A stretch of DNA of 64,000 bases from Eretmocerus hayati. Lineage: Eukaryota > Arthropoda > Insecta > Hymenoptera > Aphelinidae. A program made the translations under genes and the position numbers. The notes under the pieces are model-generated. The model was given only the letters and a program-made list of their open reading frames with translations. It had not been told where the DNA came from and searched no databases. The stretch is taken from contig CM056743.1 of NCBI GenBank assembly GCA_029851415.1, positions 24,156,905 to 24,220,904 of the forward strand, read 5' to 3'. Below are positions 21,345-35,100 of this stretch, in pieces. How positions within the stretch are numbered: position 1 is the stretch's first letter; each line of letters opens with the position of its first letter.

Positions 21345-22281
21345 TTGAGGCGGTGGGTGGAAAAAGAGGGCGTAACTGCAAAACGGTCATTTTGAGAAAA
21401 TCAATAAAAACTTGATAGAAACCGCTAGAGACATAACTGGACGAGTTGGGTTGACTTATTTTGAAGAAGATAGCATTCTCGAAATAATCCAACCCGAGCC
21501 GGAGGATAAAATTTGATTTTGAGCTTTTTTCAGCAATTCCAAAAAACGCAATTACGCCCTCTTTCCGAATACAGGGGGGGGGGGGTCGAATTTCGGCCTT
21601 ACTTCCTCACAAAAAGTGGAGTTAAATCTCGAGATCAAGTCCAATCGTCTGCAAATCTTTTGAGAGTGCCCCTGGGCATGTTTTGGAAGATATCTGATTG
21701 CTGGGGGGTGGTTCGATTCATGCTCCACGGTTCCATGGACACGAAAAGCTTCCATCAGTCGTGTAAAAATGACGAGAAATTTTTTTCACTAGGAAAGGGT
21801 AAAAACGCTCAATTCGAAGGTAGAACAACATGTTTTCATCGTTATATTAGGTGGAAAAGCGTTTCCAGGCTCTGGGGAATTTTTATAAAAATTCTCCTAA
21901 AATTTTCCCTCGGTAATTAGGCCCTTTTTCCAGATTCGCTCTCACTTACGCCCACTTACAGAGTAATACCGCCCTTCCAAATCTTTTTAATGAGGTACCT
22001 GAGCCCTTTTTCCAAATCCTGTTGGGCTGAGCAAAAAATTCAGCCCTGCTTCTGAAACGTTATCACAACAGTGACCCCTTTCAACCTTCTATCATAGCAG
22101 TTACGCCCTTTTAACATTCTATCATTGCACTCACGCCCTTTTATCTGCCAGACGGTTTTTGGGGTCTTACGAAAAACTGATTTCGGGGGGGTGGTAGATC
22201 TTCGTATATGGGCTCAAAGAGAGCGATGTCCGGAAAAAGGGTATATTGGTGGTTACGCCCTTTTTCCACCCACCCCCTCAA
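21345..22281. mobile_element. TTGAGG element with repeated TTACGCCCTTTT motif
   Basis: Terminal inverted repeats: TTGAGGCGGTGGGTGGAAAA on the left and its near complement TTTTCCACCCACCCCCTCAA on the right. The motif TTACGCCCTTTTT, in whole or part, recurs about eight times inside, including next to both termini (21363, 21551, 21922, 22009, 22103, 22131, 22253). A 13-base G run sits at about 21571. No exact target duplication and no transposase frame are visible; frames of 135 and 67 codons on opposite strands look incidental. Confidence 0.6.
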
Positions 22282-23874
22282 CTGAAACGAGGTAAGAACT
22301 CTTATCACTGTGACGGTATGATTTGCACAGAATTCATGTCCGGTGAGTGTACCTACATAAAGGTAAGACAAGAGTCGATGAACTAGATGATTGTCTCATT
22401 CTGAGAAGTAATATCTGAGAGAACACATGCCGAAAATGTGGACTTGTGAAGAAGCTGAGGATAGGTTGCTAGTAGTGGACTGAAGTTTTGGGTTAAGGAA
22501 ATGTTGGAGATTAAACTGTAGAACTGTGATTGAATGCCATTCTTTCTTAAATAATTACGGAGTCGAGCTGAAATCCCTCACATAGATAGAAGATACTTGC
22601 AGAATTGGTAACTAGATCAGATTACCACACAAATATATCACCGTGAGTAAAAAATTCACGTGGAGGCAAATGTATAGTAAAGTTAGATTATTTAACTTAC
22701 ATGCTGGAGAATCCATGAGCTAAATCTAAAATATTGATTGAATTTACTCATAATTTTTATCGAATGAAAGTATCGAATTATTCATCCCTGCACCCATTCT
22801 GTGCTGAAATGACGAAGCCATTTGTAAACTACTATTTTGTTGAAACATCCATCAGTAAACCATATAAAATAGAAAGCACGAGATGAATGAGGTGAGAAAA
22901 CTGACGAAATTCTATGATACTGTAGAGAAAAATCAGGCGCAGAAAAAAATGACGATCACGTAGTTTGATAATAAAGTTCCGAGGCTCCTTGCTTTCCTGG
23001 TTGAGATAACCAAGTAGAGAAACTTTGCCTGTCTTCCTTGTTTTTCCCTCATTCATCATATCTCTAACACTTTCCCAAGAAGAGTCATCGGTCTCTGAGA
23101 ATTCAGTAATTAGTAAATTACCTCTATATACCGATGACATTTCGCATCGGCGCAGTGCCAACAGCTGCTTTCATCAAGCAAGAAACTTCGTTCGCATCTC
23201 TGCGCACTCACAATGTACATTATAGAAAAGCTCTTCACCCGTAAACATTGGACATACTCTCATTTATTTTAGAACATTTGATCAGCACTGATTGAATGTA
23301 AATACCGATTTCAAATTGAAGTCGGTGATGTGGATGATTCTATCTGACGTGCATCCAACGTGCATCAGATTCCCAATCGTTTTCGAAGGATTGTGAATAG
23401 TTATGGGGAATTCTGACAATCCAATCAGATTGAAATGAATGTGATTAGTAACGTGTAAGTAACCGAATAATCGATCGGAAATTAATTTTGACCGATTGCT
23501 TGATGATTTTGAATTGAAAAAGTAGTAATTTTGATAATTGGAATATTAGAGACTTCCCGGAATTCGAATTCCCGGGTTTCATCCCGATTTATTGTGTATC
23601 CGATGATTCTGTGTATTTATACAGCAATATCGGGACATTACTTTGTCAAATTATCTCATATCTAGTCAGAAATACAGGCAAATGATATGTGCCTGAGGTC
23701 ATGATTTACACTCTACCTCAATCATCAGATTATTCGGATAATTATACACTTATGATAACTCATCCGAATCATTTGATTCCTGAACATACCTAGAATTCTG
23801 ATCAAAGATGACCCCAAGTCTTGGAAATTTTACATGTCAAATGAATCATCACAAGTCTTCTCAGACCAAAAGGT
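22282..23874. other. No recognisable feature
   Basis: About 1.6 kb AT-rich DNA. A short perfect palindrome, CCGGAATTCGAATTCCCGG type, occurs at about 23556-23574. No gene is supported. Confidence 0.4.
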
Positions 23875-23878
23875 AAGA

Positions 23879-25239
23879 GAGTAATTCCACGACAAAACGA
23901 TATATGGTCGACAGTTGGGTCTCAGATCTCTTTTCAAGTGAACTTTTTCAATTGTATAGGTTAAGAAATGAACATCTGTCACCATGAAAAGGATTTAAAA
24001 TTTTTCCACGGATCTTGGTACACGAATCAAAATTATGTTTTCAACTTTTTCGCGCAAAACTTTCGGAACATTTTCACACTCAAATCGACTCCAAAATAAT
24101 GTTACATAGAGAGACGTGGTTCGGCGCATCTAGAAGGTGAGCAAAGAACCTATCAAAAGCCACTTCAGAATTCTGGTTCTTATCTTACCTCGATCATATA
24201 TGGATGATTCCATGAAAATTATTTTTATTTTTTCCTCAAAGAGCTATTTTTTGGGATATTCAAAAGTACATTTTTTCGTGTGAAAAGTTGTGTTCTCCAT
24301 GAATAAAATATTCCCACTCTGCATTTTCGTGTTTTAAGCTGTTTTCTGATTTCCAATGATAGAAAATCCCAATTTTCTGCACATGAGCGAGGTTTTGAAA
24401 TTTCAAATCCAATTACTCTGAAAAGCTGAGAGAATTTCCTTCAGAATGACCACTTTTTGAGCTTGGATCCGTTGATTTAGACCAAATTCCCGGTGACTTT
24501 CGACAGCCTCTACAAAAAGCAGCTTGGTGCGAGGTTCGATATTCACTCCAGTCATTGCCTGGAAGCTTTCATATTTTCGCTCAAACCGTTCTCCATCATT
24601 CGGGCGCTGCAACTCTGGTCTTAGTTGATGAAATTGAACTCAGCAGGAAGTCATTTTGAAGGAAATTTATCAGTTTTTCAACAAATTAGTATTGAATACT
24701 TAAAATTTAGCGAAAGCGCAAAAAATTGGGGTTTTCTATCATCGAAATTCAAAAACCGCCCAGAAAACAGCTTAAAACCTAAATAAGTAGAGTGAAAATA
24801 TCTTATCCGTAGAGAACACAACTTTTTACATGAAAAAAATGTACTTCATAATATTCCAAAAAAATAACTTTTTGAGAAAAAAATAAAAGATGATTCCAAC
24901 GGAATCATTCATGTTATAACCGAGATAATATGAGAACCAGAATTTCAGAGCGGTTTTTGATATGTCATTTCCTCATCTTCCGGATGCGCCGAACCGCGTC
25001 CCTCCATCTAACGTTATTATGGAGCTATAACGATTTGAGTGTGAGAAAGTTACGAAAATTTTGCAAAAAACAAGTTGAAAACATAATTTTAATTTGTGTA
25101 CCAGGGTCCGAAAAAAATTCCCAATTCCTTTTATCGCGGCAGATGGTCGTATTCTAACCCATAGGATCGAAAAAACTCAGTCAAAAAGAAATGAGACCCT
25201 TTTCCTTCGACCATATATCGTTTTGTCGTGGAATTACTC
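23879..25239. mobile_element. 1.36 kb long-TIR element, GAGTAATTCC ends, AAGA duplication
   Basis: Inverted arms of about 600 bp (roughly 80 percent identical) flank a short centre near 24560. Ends are GAGTAATTCCACGACAAAAC and its complement; AAGA occurs immediately outside both ends (23875-23878, 25240-25243). Paired landmarks include the ATATATGGTCGA/TCGACCATATAT ends, GGTTCGGCGC/GCGCCGAACC, and GAACCAGAATT in the mid-arm. The terminal nonamer GAGTMATTC and 4 bp duplication match the palindrome at 61216-63352. No transposase is encoded. Confidence 0.85.
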
Positions 25240-25243
25240 AAGA

Positions 25244-28200
25244 GTAAATAGCTTCTGCACTACTCAAGCAGGATTGTTCTAATTTGCTCTTTCCTTGTCA
25301 ATGACTGGGAAGTCCCTAAATTTAGGTGTATTTTGGGTAACTTTTTCTAATGACTTTGGTGTATATGCATGCACTGAAGTCGTCAGTGGGAAGGCTGAAA
25401 TTTCAGTGACCCTGGGAGTCAAACTGGACCTCGTCATTGAAGTTTCAGTGAGGATCATTGATAGGATCAGAGTCTGATCCATCAGTGATACTGGATCACA
25501 AGTCTACACGTGCCCCATTCACAAAGTCTCCCAAAATCTTCCTTCCGTAGAACTTTGATAACTAAGTTTTTGTTCGTTTAAGGTATATATTTTGAGCTCA
25601 TTCTCAAGATATTGAGATTGAGATGAGGCAAGGAGCTTTTTAACACATTCGACGATTCCTCCAACGACGTTTTCCCTGCTGTTCACTCACGCGTAGCCAT
25701 ATCGACCGGGGCCAGGATGATTGTTCACGCGCGCACACTCACCCATACACATTTTCACATGATTTGCACGACAGGAGGGTAGTACTCTTGATTTGTCGTC
25801 TCGCGTTGCCGATCGCGTTGATGTTTTGCGCCAAGCTGTCGCTCGTCATTTTGACAGCTTCCTCTTGGCTCTCGATGCTCTTTCTCCCGTCTCACTCTCA
25901 TGGTCAAACACATGATCATCTCCTCCGATCGCACGTGACAATTAACCTAGTCACAAGATGAGTTTCAAGATAGATAAGAAAATTTTACAAGAAACTGAAA
26001 TAGACCGGAGTTATTGGCAAAATAACTCAGCAAGGAAAAGGATGCAATTTGGGTGCACTGACTTCAAATCATCTGAGAATATAATTTGATTCAATTGAGC
26101 AGCTCAACTCAATCAATATACGGAAAATAACCTGAAAGCGTTAGGGTATCTATGTCACAAGTTTCTGTGAAATATCACAAAACCCTTCTTCTCTCTACGC
26201 TTTCTGACTCGTACTTGCACTAACTCATCCGAAAGAATTTGAATTCCAGGAAACGAGTCCGGCCTCCATCTCGTATCTTAAATTCTTCACGTAACCACTT
26301 CGTTGTCTAAGAAAACTCGAAGTCTTTTGTTCATATACCACAGTTCCCGCCGCCACCACGACTTTTCAACTTTTCTCGTTCGCTAATCTCTTCAGTTTTC
26401 TTAGCTTCTCAATGTTATAACTAACTTTGGCCTCAAGCAAGCTTACCAAACTCTCTCCTCTTTTTTTCACTCTAGTTACTTCCGACATCTCTGAGAAAGA
26501 TTTTTCGTCTAATGAGTCCGTTACCCGAATACACTTATTCCAACTCTTTCATATTCTCAATGAAATCTGTATCACGTTCCATATACCACATTTTTAATTA
26601 TATTCCTTCGTCGTTATACGACGATAACTAGCAGTTAGAAGAAATCAAACTGATTTATTTGAATAAAATATGTATATATTTCGTGCTTTGAGGAAAAGTA
26701 GAGTGCGTCCTGTCGATCAAACAAACCGGAAAACTCTTTCAACTCGGTACTTTGGTTCTGTTTTTCTATTCCTCTTCAGTTTGTCGTGGCATGGCGTTTC
26801 GAAATTTTTTACCGTCAGTGTTTACGCAAGCGTACCGTACGGAGTAGAGCAGAACATGATTACGTAATTCAATTACGCTGATAGAAGAGCAGGAAAGTAA
26901 CGAGAGAATGAGGTACAGAAAAATACGTTTCATGGACTTATTGGTATCGTATGCGAAAGCAAGTTTCAACGATGTAGTGAGGGCAATTGTGAATGGAAGA
27001 ATATTCTAGAAAAGTGAAGAGATGTGGGTGGAATTTTGCAAATCTTCTGAAAGTTACTGTAAATTTGAGAGATATTCTGTTCTTCCTTGTCTGTATTTGT
27101 GCAAGTATCAAAATGTATTGTTTCTCCAGAGAATTTTGAATAAAAAGTGAGCAAATGCTCTAGATTCATCAAGTATAGTGGGTATAACAAATCGCCGATA
27201 TGAAACTGAGGAATAAGGACCAACTGTATAAGAAAAATGCTTACGAATTTATAAACGAATTTCCGTTGAATAGAATGATGGAATCAGCAAATGAGCAATC
27301 AAGTTCGACTGATTGCTTTTCCGATCCACCATCTGAAATTCAGGATGTGGCTAGAGAACAACTATCGAAATATGAATAGCGTATTTGACCTTAAACTGTT
27401 TCATGTAGAATATGTAATTTGAATATAATCAAATTGAATATGTTATCTTCATGACTTGTTATCTTTTTGTAGAAAGCTGATGGCCGTTGACTGCATTAAT
27501 GATAAGATAGGATCAAATAATACCTCCACACAAAAAAACCAATATCCACACGAAAATCACGATTTTTGGGTACATGAGACCCAGTTCCAGTGTCTGAGAG
27601 ATTCTGGTTCATGGAAAGTTCATGAAGATTGATTCTGGATTTCTTATTCTCGACAATCATTTTGCAAGCCATCCAGCATTACACGACAAGCTGTCCCGAG
27701 TCTTCCAAGGATAATTACGAACTTCGTTTTGGGTCAATTTCTTAGGCCAACTCAGGCAGATTTGTGAGATATTCAAGTAAAGTTCAGAACAAGCGTGAAT
27801 ATCGGATAAATATCAACTTTAATACGAAAATCAGTTCTGAGAGTATTCCATGCGGGACCAAACACAAAAATGATCTTGTAGTCCCATTCCATTCGTATTT
27901 CAACACTTTTGCTTTAAAAATTACATCGATTTCCCATCTGGCATGATCATAATCATCAAAACCAGAGGATTAAAATAGTCACGATAGAATTCTCTCTCAA
28001 AAAAATTGCAACCCCAAGTACATTGGGATTACAATCTAATGAGCAAATCGAAATTTCATCTGTCATGTCCACAGATCAAGAATTTTTTTATTATCACGAG
28101 AAATTCCGTGGTCCTCAAAAAATGAGCTCTTTCGGAGATCGACCCAAATACTGTATCCAACACATACGTTACGATCAAAGCGTCCCAAATCAACAAACCG

Positions 28201-31200
28201 GGCACATCGTTAGCCTCAAAGAGGCGCTGTATGCATCCTCGTTTCTTGCACAAGCAAAAGTACACATAGTTTGACCCGTGGCGCAATGATGAGGGTTGGT
28301 CGGTCTTTCAAAGAGTTGGCCGTCTCAGCGTGAACATCTCATTTCCCCACTAGCGATGAAAAAAAGCTCTTAGGTTTTTTTTCTGTGAGTGTATAGAAGC
28401 ATACACGGTTGCCGGTCGTTCAGGAGGAGCTTGCAAGCTTTAAAGCTTTATCGAATGCGGGTATCTCAGGTGCCAGATCAAGTTTTTCTACGTAATACAT
28501 GTTGGACTGGATTTACTGAGTGGTTGAAATTCAAAATCTAGGATAGCAACGGGGATAAAATGAGACTGATTGGAAGAACAATATAGGTGGATAGCGTCCA
28601 TGTCTAGAGGAGTATTCTATGAATCTATTTGAATTCTGGGCTCTCGTGTATTTGTCTGGTGAGTGTAACACTTTGATTCATGATTCATCTGAATTCGCAG
28701 TGCAAAACGAATCCATGCAGCAGAAAAAGTTGAAAATTAATTGATAGAGATATGGATTATTTCTCAATAATAACTATTTTTTATAAGGCTCGAATCAACG
28801 AAATATGTTGACTAACTCGGCAAATACTACTTCTCGTTAGTCGAAACAATTGGAGCTCATTTCCACAATTTTTTTAGGGAGTGAAGTATTGAAGAGTCGG
28901 ATTGAATCTCGATCTTGTGAGTTGAGTAAAACTCTCTATTAGAATTCCACAAAGATTCCTCTGCGCACGATAATTCCATGATCACGGAAAGGGTTGGTGG
29001 GCGAAGGTATCAATTTCTCCCAAATGCATTGCTTCTATCGACCTGTGATTCGAATAAATTCAAAAATGAGAATCTATCGCTCTCAGGTCCAAATAGGTGA
29101 ACCTTACCAAGTCCACCTCTTTAGTATGAGGTCGTCAAAAGTGACGAGAAGGGTTACGATCTAAAGATCGCAGTCGAAAATTCATAAGCGTTCTGGTGCA
29201 GCAGTCCAGAGCCACCTAATCACTGCCCGTCTGGGTACTTCGGGCAGACGCTTATTTCTAGTCCTACAATCTTCTCCGTACGATTTATAAGATATCTCAG
29301 ATTCTTAATCATCATAGGTCCTCCCAAATTGTATCAAGGAGAACCTATGATGATCTCGAGATCATATTGCCATGCAACTCAAGACTGGAATCTTGTTTTT
29401 TGTTCTGATCATGCATGAGTGACATTGGATGGGAAAAATTGTACCATAAGTTGTATCAAAATTCAAACGTATATATTAATAGTCCTGCACCTCGGCAGGT
29501 AATTAGAAGAGGGATTTTCGACTGTCGTTGTGATTCTTCTCTGATGGTACATCTTGGAATACATATATCAGTGATTCCGTCGAAAGTTGGATTTTCCGTG
29601 TTCCATGTTCCCCCAAGTTTTTAAGGGTCAGGATGTGCACTGTAGCAATTTTCTGGGGTGTATTCTATTGGTGCGCTACTTTGTTAAGAGTTTTAGAGAC
29701 GATCCTATTGTTCCTGTATTTTGTAGTGCTTGATAAAGGGTCCAAATGTCCATTCCGTCTCCTGTAGTGTGTATAAGACCGTGCCTGTAGTAAACCCAAC
29801 TTGGACTTTTAAATTCATCACGACGCATATGCAGAGTCCAAACCCCGTATGTGTAGCTATGCACTTCAATTTGTAATACTTCAAATAACATAATCTACCA
29901 ATTTGCGAATCCAAATTGAGCCCTCAGCTCGAACACGGCCATCCGACCTTTTGAAGACGGGTTTGCACCGAAACTGCTCGCTCAACACCAATTAGGTCAG
30001 CAAAGTCTCCGATCATCTATTGAGCCTTTCTAACCAATGAGGTTGATTTTTAGAAACCCAAATACACCCAATCGATGCGCGACAGGAGCCGAAAACTCGG
30101 ATCCGCACCCAGGCGCACCACATAAACGTGTTTTCAAAATGGCGTACAAAATTTTCTGCCCTTTCCGTCCCCATGTTGTACTCCGCCCCAACGCGCTATA
30201 TCGCTTCGTGAAACACATTTTCTTGAAGTATTTGTTTGCATTAGAGCAAATCTGTGCGGGAAAAAGTCTACGATTGGTTGTCAAGCCGTGAGAATATAAT
30301 TAAGGCGAAATGTCCATTCCGTCCCTGTCCATTCCGTCCCCTTCCGCAACCCCTTTAACTCATTATATCTCTGTCCGGCTTCAATTTTGAGCTACGTAGA
30401 TCTAGGTACTTTCTTTTTGCGCCAAAACAAGTGGAAACCAACTGCAACAACCCACTAAAACTCGTCTGGGGCTGAAATAATTTTTTGACCCAAATCACGC
30501 CTGGTGACGATTTTGACCCCAAAAAATCCCACTTTCGGAAGAATCACTCATATCCTAGTTGAAGACATGAACTGAATATCAATGGTAAGGATATTGACGA
30601 AATTAATCGACTGAATAAGTTATGATTCTACTGTCCCAACGGAGTTTCTTTCATAGACATGATGGAATAAATACCAAATGATTGCAGTGATTATGATTCC
30701 ATTCATAGGAATTTATTTGAGAACTTGATCCATTATGAGTGTGAAGTTCAGTGATGCAGGCTTTGATGATAGGAAATATCAGCTGATAGAAAGTAAGCCA
30801 GAAGAACAGGAGTGATGCAAAGAAAAAGGCACATAGAACCACACACTTTTCTCTGTACATTGGATCTTCGTATGTAGGTTATACCGAAGCGTGGAATATT
30901 GCACTCTCGAGCGTCTAGAATGCTTGAGGGTGGCACGCAAAAATGTCGCGGAATGAAATTCCTCGATGGCACGCTAAACGACGACTCTGCTCCCTTTCCA
31001 CTCTGTCTTTCTCTGTTTCTCGCTTCCACCACTGCTATTACTATAATACTATCCCATACCACTACAACAACCCGTACTCCGCTTTAAGTAAATAAAAGTA
31101 AAACGACCGCGAAGTCAACCCCTCTCTCTCTATGTTTATACACCCTACGTAGCTCACCTCTCAGTTGGGGTACCAAAATTCTATTATTCACCAAGTTTTA

Positions 31201-31868
31201 AAAAGTCGACTGTACTGGGAAATTTTGCACGAGTTTGACACGCCCCGCTTGTACATTGAAGAAGAAAATGTAATGTAAGAGTAGCATTTCTGTAAGAATA
31301 TGATTATTGAAGAGTGTGCAAGGGATGAATTCCATGGGCGGTTCACAAGTTGTAAGCTTTTTACAAGCTCGAAAGCAGCCTGTGAGAGACAGATTCCTAA
31401 CTTCGGTACTCCTGACCGTCGTGCTTTGGTGTACTGGCGTTTATTCGATTTTACGCGACGGGGCGGAAATGCTCCAGAGATGAGTTGTTGATCTTGAGAA
31501 ATGGAGTGTATTGTTCGGATCATACGCTACTTGGTTACGAGGTTTGTGATTCGATAGGATATCGTTTGAGATACAATTTTTATGTTCGCAGTCGAACGTC
31601 GATCGCACGAGCTTGTTGTGGGTTACGAATGATTCATGCATGATTCATTACTTTGAACGAAGAATGTGAAAATTGAAAACTTTAAATTCTCAGAAGTGTG
31701 ATAAACTCTCAGATATATCGAAATATTTAGGATGAGAGAGTACCCTTCGGTTCCTCCAATGACTTTTTCTCCCTCAAATTCTTCGAGAAGGAATGAATAT
31801 TTTTCACAAATATCCCTGAGAGCTCAGTTCTGAGAATCCAGATGTATTCTTGTTCGCAGTAATTCACA
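25244..31868. other. 6.6 kb with no supported gene
   Basis: Frames are all under 115 codons with no recognisable domain. Visible small items are a hairpin at 29308-29353, three copies of TGTCCATTCCGTC (about 29744, 30310, 30326), and pyrimidine-rich tracts near 26180-26480. It may be intron or intergenic DNA. Confidence 0.4.
29308..29353. other. Short perfect-stem hairpin
   Basis: ATCATCATAGG-TCCTCC pairs with GGAGA-ACCTATGATGAT around a loop of about 13 nt. The stem is shorter than a usual microRNA precursor and flanking sequence does not extend it. Confidence 0.4.
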
Positions 31869-31872
31869 CTAA

Positions 31873-32182
31873 CCCTTTCTGGTATGGTGGTCACTACAGT
31901 GACCGCTTAAATTTGCGCTCGAAATAGATTTAAATGGCGATTAAACAGAAATGCCACAATGAAATCCAAAAATTTTTTTGGGAATCATTCACCTCTTACT
32001 CAAGCATGATCTCGTGATCAAATCACTCTTTCCGGACTTTTTTCTTGAAAGATACAGGTTGAACAATGCCAAAAAAATTTTTCCTCTAAAAAGTTGTGCA
32101 AACTAGAAATTAATATGGCCATTCTCAAGAGGAATTGGAATTGAGTCAAAATTCGTCAAGGAAAAATGTGCACCTGTAAGGG
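31873..32182. mobile_element. Probable TTAA-type MITE
   Basis: Ends CCCTTTCTGGTATGGTGG and CACCTGTAAGGG are flanked by CTAA on the left (one change from TTAA) and TTAA on the right. Imperfect inverted termini starting CCCTT next to TTAA suit a piggyBac-type non-autonomous element. The 310 bp interior has no frame. Confidence 0.45.
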
Positions 32183-32186
32183 TTAA

Positions 32187-35100
32187 GTATCACTAATTCT
32201 TTCGTATTAATTATATCTTTGTCACACAAACTCGACACAATTTAGAATTCAAGGACTCGAATCTCAGAAAAGATGTCACTGAACGGCGTGTATAAAAAAA
32301 TTTAGGTTCATCTTTTTGGCAACAACCATCCACTTTGAGTTGAAATTTCTTAGAATCATCGAGCCGAGAGTATGAGCTCCAGAACTTACACCATCTATTC
32401 TTTCAATTCTGAATTCAATCAATCAATATTTATTAGTTGAACCAATGGATGAGTCGGCAACAGGGAATTATCACTCCCCAAACTAGATATGTTGTGAAGA
32501 AGAATGTATAAAATCAAAATCAATACATCATGAGTCGAGCATACTTATACTCTGATTGGATACTTTCCACAGAGACGCCAGACATTCTCTTGCCATCACA
32601 TAAAAATTGAATCCGGGATCAGTACGGAAACCTCAAAGAACCTTGGAAGTGTCCCATGAGACTACGCACCACAGTAAAAGTAGTCTTTCAAAGCAACCTC
32701 CTTGATATATTCTCGTCGTCATTCCAACTTCTTCCGACCTGCATACGCGGCGATCCAAGCCAATATTTTTGCATGTAAATGTAACCATGCTTTCAGTATC
32801 AGATCTGACGCATTATATCTCCTTTTCGAGAACCACTGATAGCAAAATGAGATCAGATTTTGAAAGCTGAGTGAGGTGGATTTAGGATGGTGTATGAAAA
32901 GACCCTGTTCTTTCATTATCGCTTAGAAATTTTATAAAGGAGTTTCCAGGCTCACTGATACTAAGGCGATAAACAATTCACAAGGAAAGATCATCATATT
33001 CACAAGGTTTGAAACCTAACTCCTCTTCTGTCATCGGCAATCCGCAACCCTTCAGATATCAGTTTTTAGCAATGCACATCAATATTTGAGTTTAATCCAA
33101 AATCTTTGATCCGCCATCCTGAGTTTTCCAACTTCTTTTCCATTTCGTAATCAGGGACCTAAGAAATCTTTCCTCACTAAATTTCATGCAAGAAAATTTA
33201 TTCCTCTAAAAAATCTTAACCACAGAGGGCTAAAGCAGAAATTGTGTGAATTTAAATATCCAAAATTTCCATATGCTCACCAAAATGTACAAATGCAATG
33301 CGGTTTACTCAGATTCTAAATATACACAGGAAGGGAATAGGACGACAGTGTCAGTGATTCGAGTCCAATATTTGCGCGGCATCTGGCGTTACAAGACTCC
33401 AAAGGAGACACGGGTATATAACAAGCTTTGCCGGATGATGGGAAAAGTTGAGCTAGCTACAGTGTGTTTGTGTGTGAGTGTGAGTGGGAGTCTGGAATCG
33501 CCCCTGGGCCTCAACAGTCGAGAAATGCTGAGAGTAGGATTCGAGAGCTGCGGTTGATGTCGACAAAGCGCATGTGTATGCAGATGTGACATGTACACTA
33601 TTACTATCTACGACACATCCGTAATCTCGACCGTACGAAATTGAACGCCCAGTGTACGTTCTCTGCGTTATGGTGTGACTGTGTTGTACGGGAGATTGTG
33701 AAACCGGCTTACGAGAGACAGCGGAGTTGGAGTGTAAGAATCCGGGGGATTCGTGGGGAATGATTCAAATTTATTGTTGGAAAAAGTAAAATCTGTGACG
33801 AGATTCACATTTTCCGTTCGTGGGATCGATTAACGTGAACTGCTCGAGCTGACATAATGTCAACGCATAATATTTCTAGTATATGAGTAGTCTCGATGAG
33901 CCCTCAAAATGCTTGGCAGGGAAAATCATAGGCCTCATTTTCAATGTCCCATCTGGTGTAATCGTTTTTTTTTTCAATCTGAGGTCACTCTGAGAATTTT
34001 ATCATAGGAAAAAAATGGATCAAATTTCAGATCTGGAGTGTAATTTTCCTTTTTTCAGCCTTTATGAGTGTGGGGTGCTATGTTGGGTCTCGTTTAGGAT
34101 CCGAACATACGCATGCACATCAAATATGATGGTATGAAGCATCAAATTCCATAAATATAACAACCAAGATATCAGTTTTTGGGTGCACACTAAGCAAGTA
34201 AATTTTGTGGCACAATTTTGCCTGAAAGTATATTCACTCTGCTTCACTCTGTAAAAGTAGATTTGCTTCAATCCAGGCTTTTTTGTGCCAATTCTTTTCC
34301 AGAATCCATCGTCAGATCCAGCTTTTGCGCGCCCCGAAGTATAAAAAAACTCGATTTTCACACTTCGCGGAATACTTCATCGCAAATATCTACTTTTGCT
34401 CCATTCATGGACAATCCCGTATCATATCACAGACGTCCTAGCCAGCCGTCTCCGAAGTATATCTTATGACCAGAAACCCCACCTCCAAATTGCAATTCAA
34501 TCTGTTTGAGCTGTGAGATCAATTCTAGTATCAAAATGTCAGATCTGTGTCACGCGACCATGTTATCCGTATTATCCTCATGATATCCGATGAGTCGGAA
34601 TACTTATATTAAGGTGCGAATTAATTTGAATACTCTATGCATTCCAAAGAATCAAACAACACATCTTCGAACATCCGGAAGTAAAATTTGGGACTGACAC
34701 ATTTTGGATCCTCAAAAATCAGAATTTCTGGAAAAGTACTCATAGTCGAACAAATCTTGGAAAAGTCGATCACGATTTATCAGAGGATGGCCTGACAGGA
34801 AAATTTTGATTTGAATCAAGCTCTCTGAGTTGCCATACGAAACAGGATCAACCCTGGTCCTTACATCCCTCGCTTTTCTCATAATTTGGGGTCCAAAGTG
34901 CAGCAAAAACAGTACGGAGAATCGATCGGACACAAGAGTTGCTCTCGTATATAAATAAGTTCATGCAAAATGGAACCTGAGCGACATTCTCACGATCAAT
35001 CCATAACTCTTGAATTTCAACCACTCCAGAGACTTGAAACTCAGCCGACTCGTATGCGAATCCCAGGATCAAGTCACTTGACAAATCTGCATTCATCAGC

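Noticed and set aside
29308..29353. microRNA precursor
   Set aside because: Stem of about 17 bp is too short and does not extend into the flanks.
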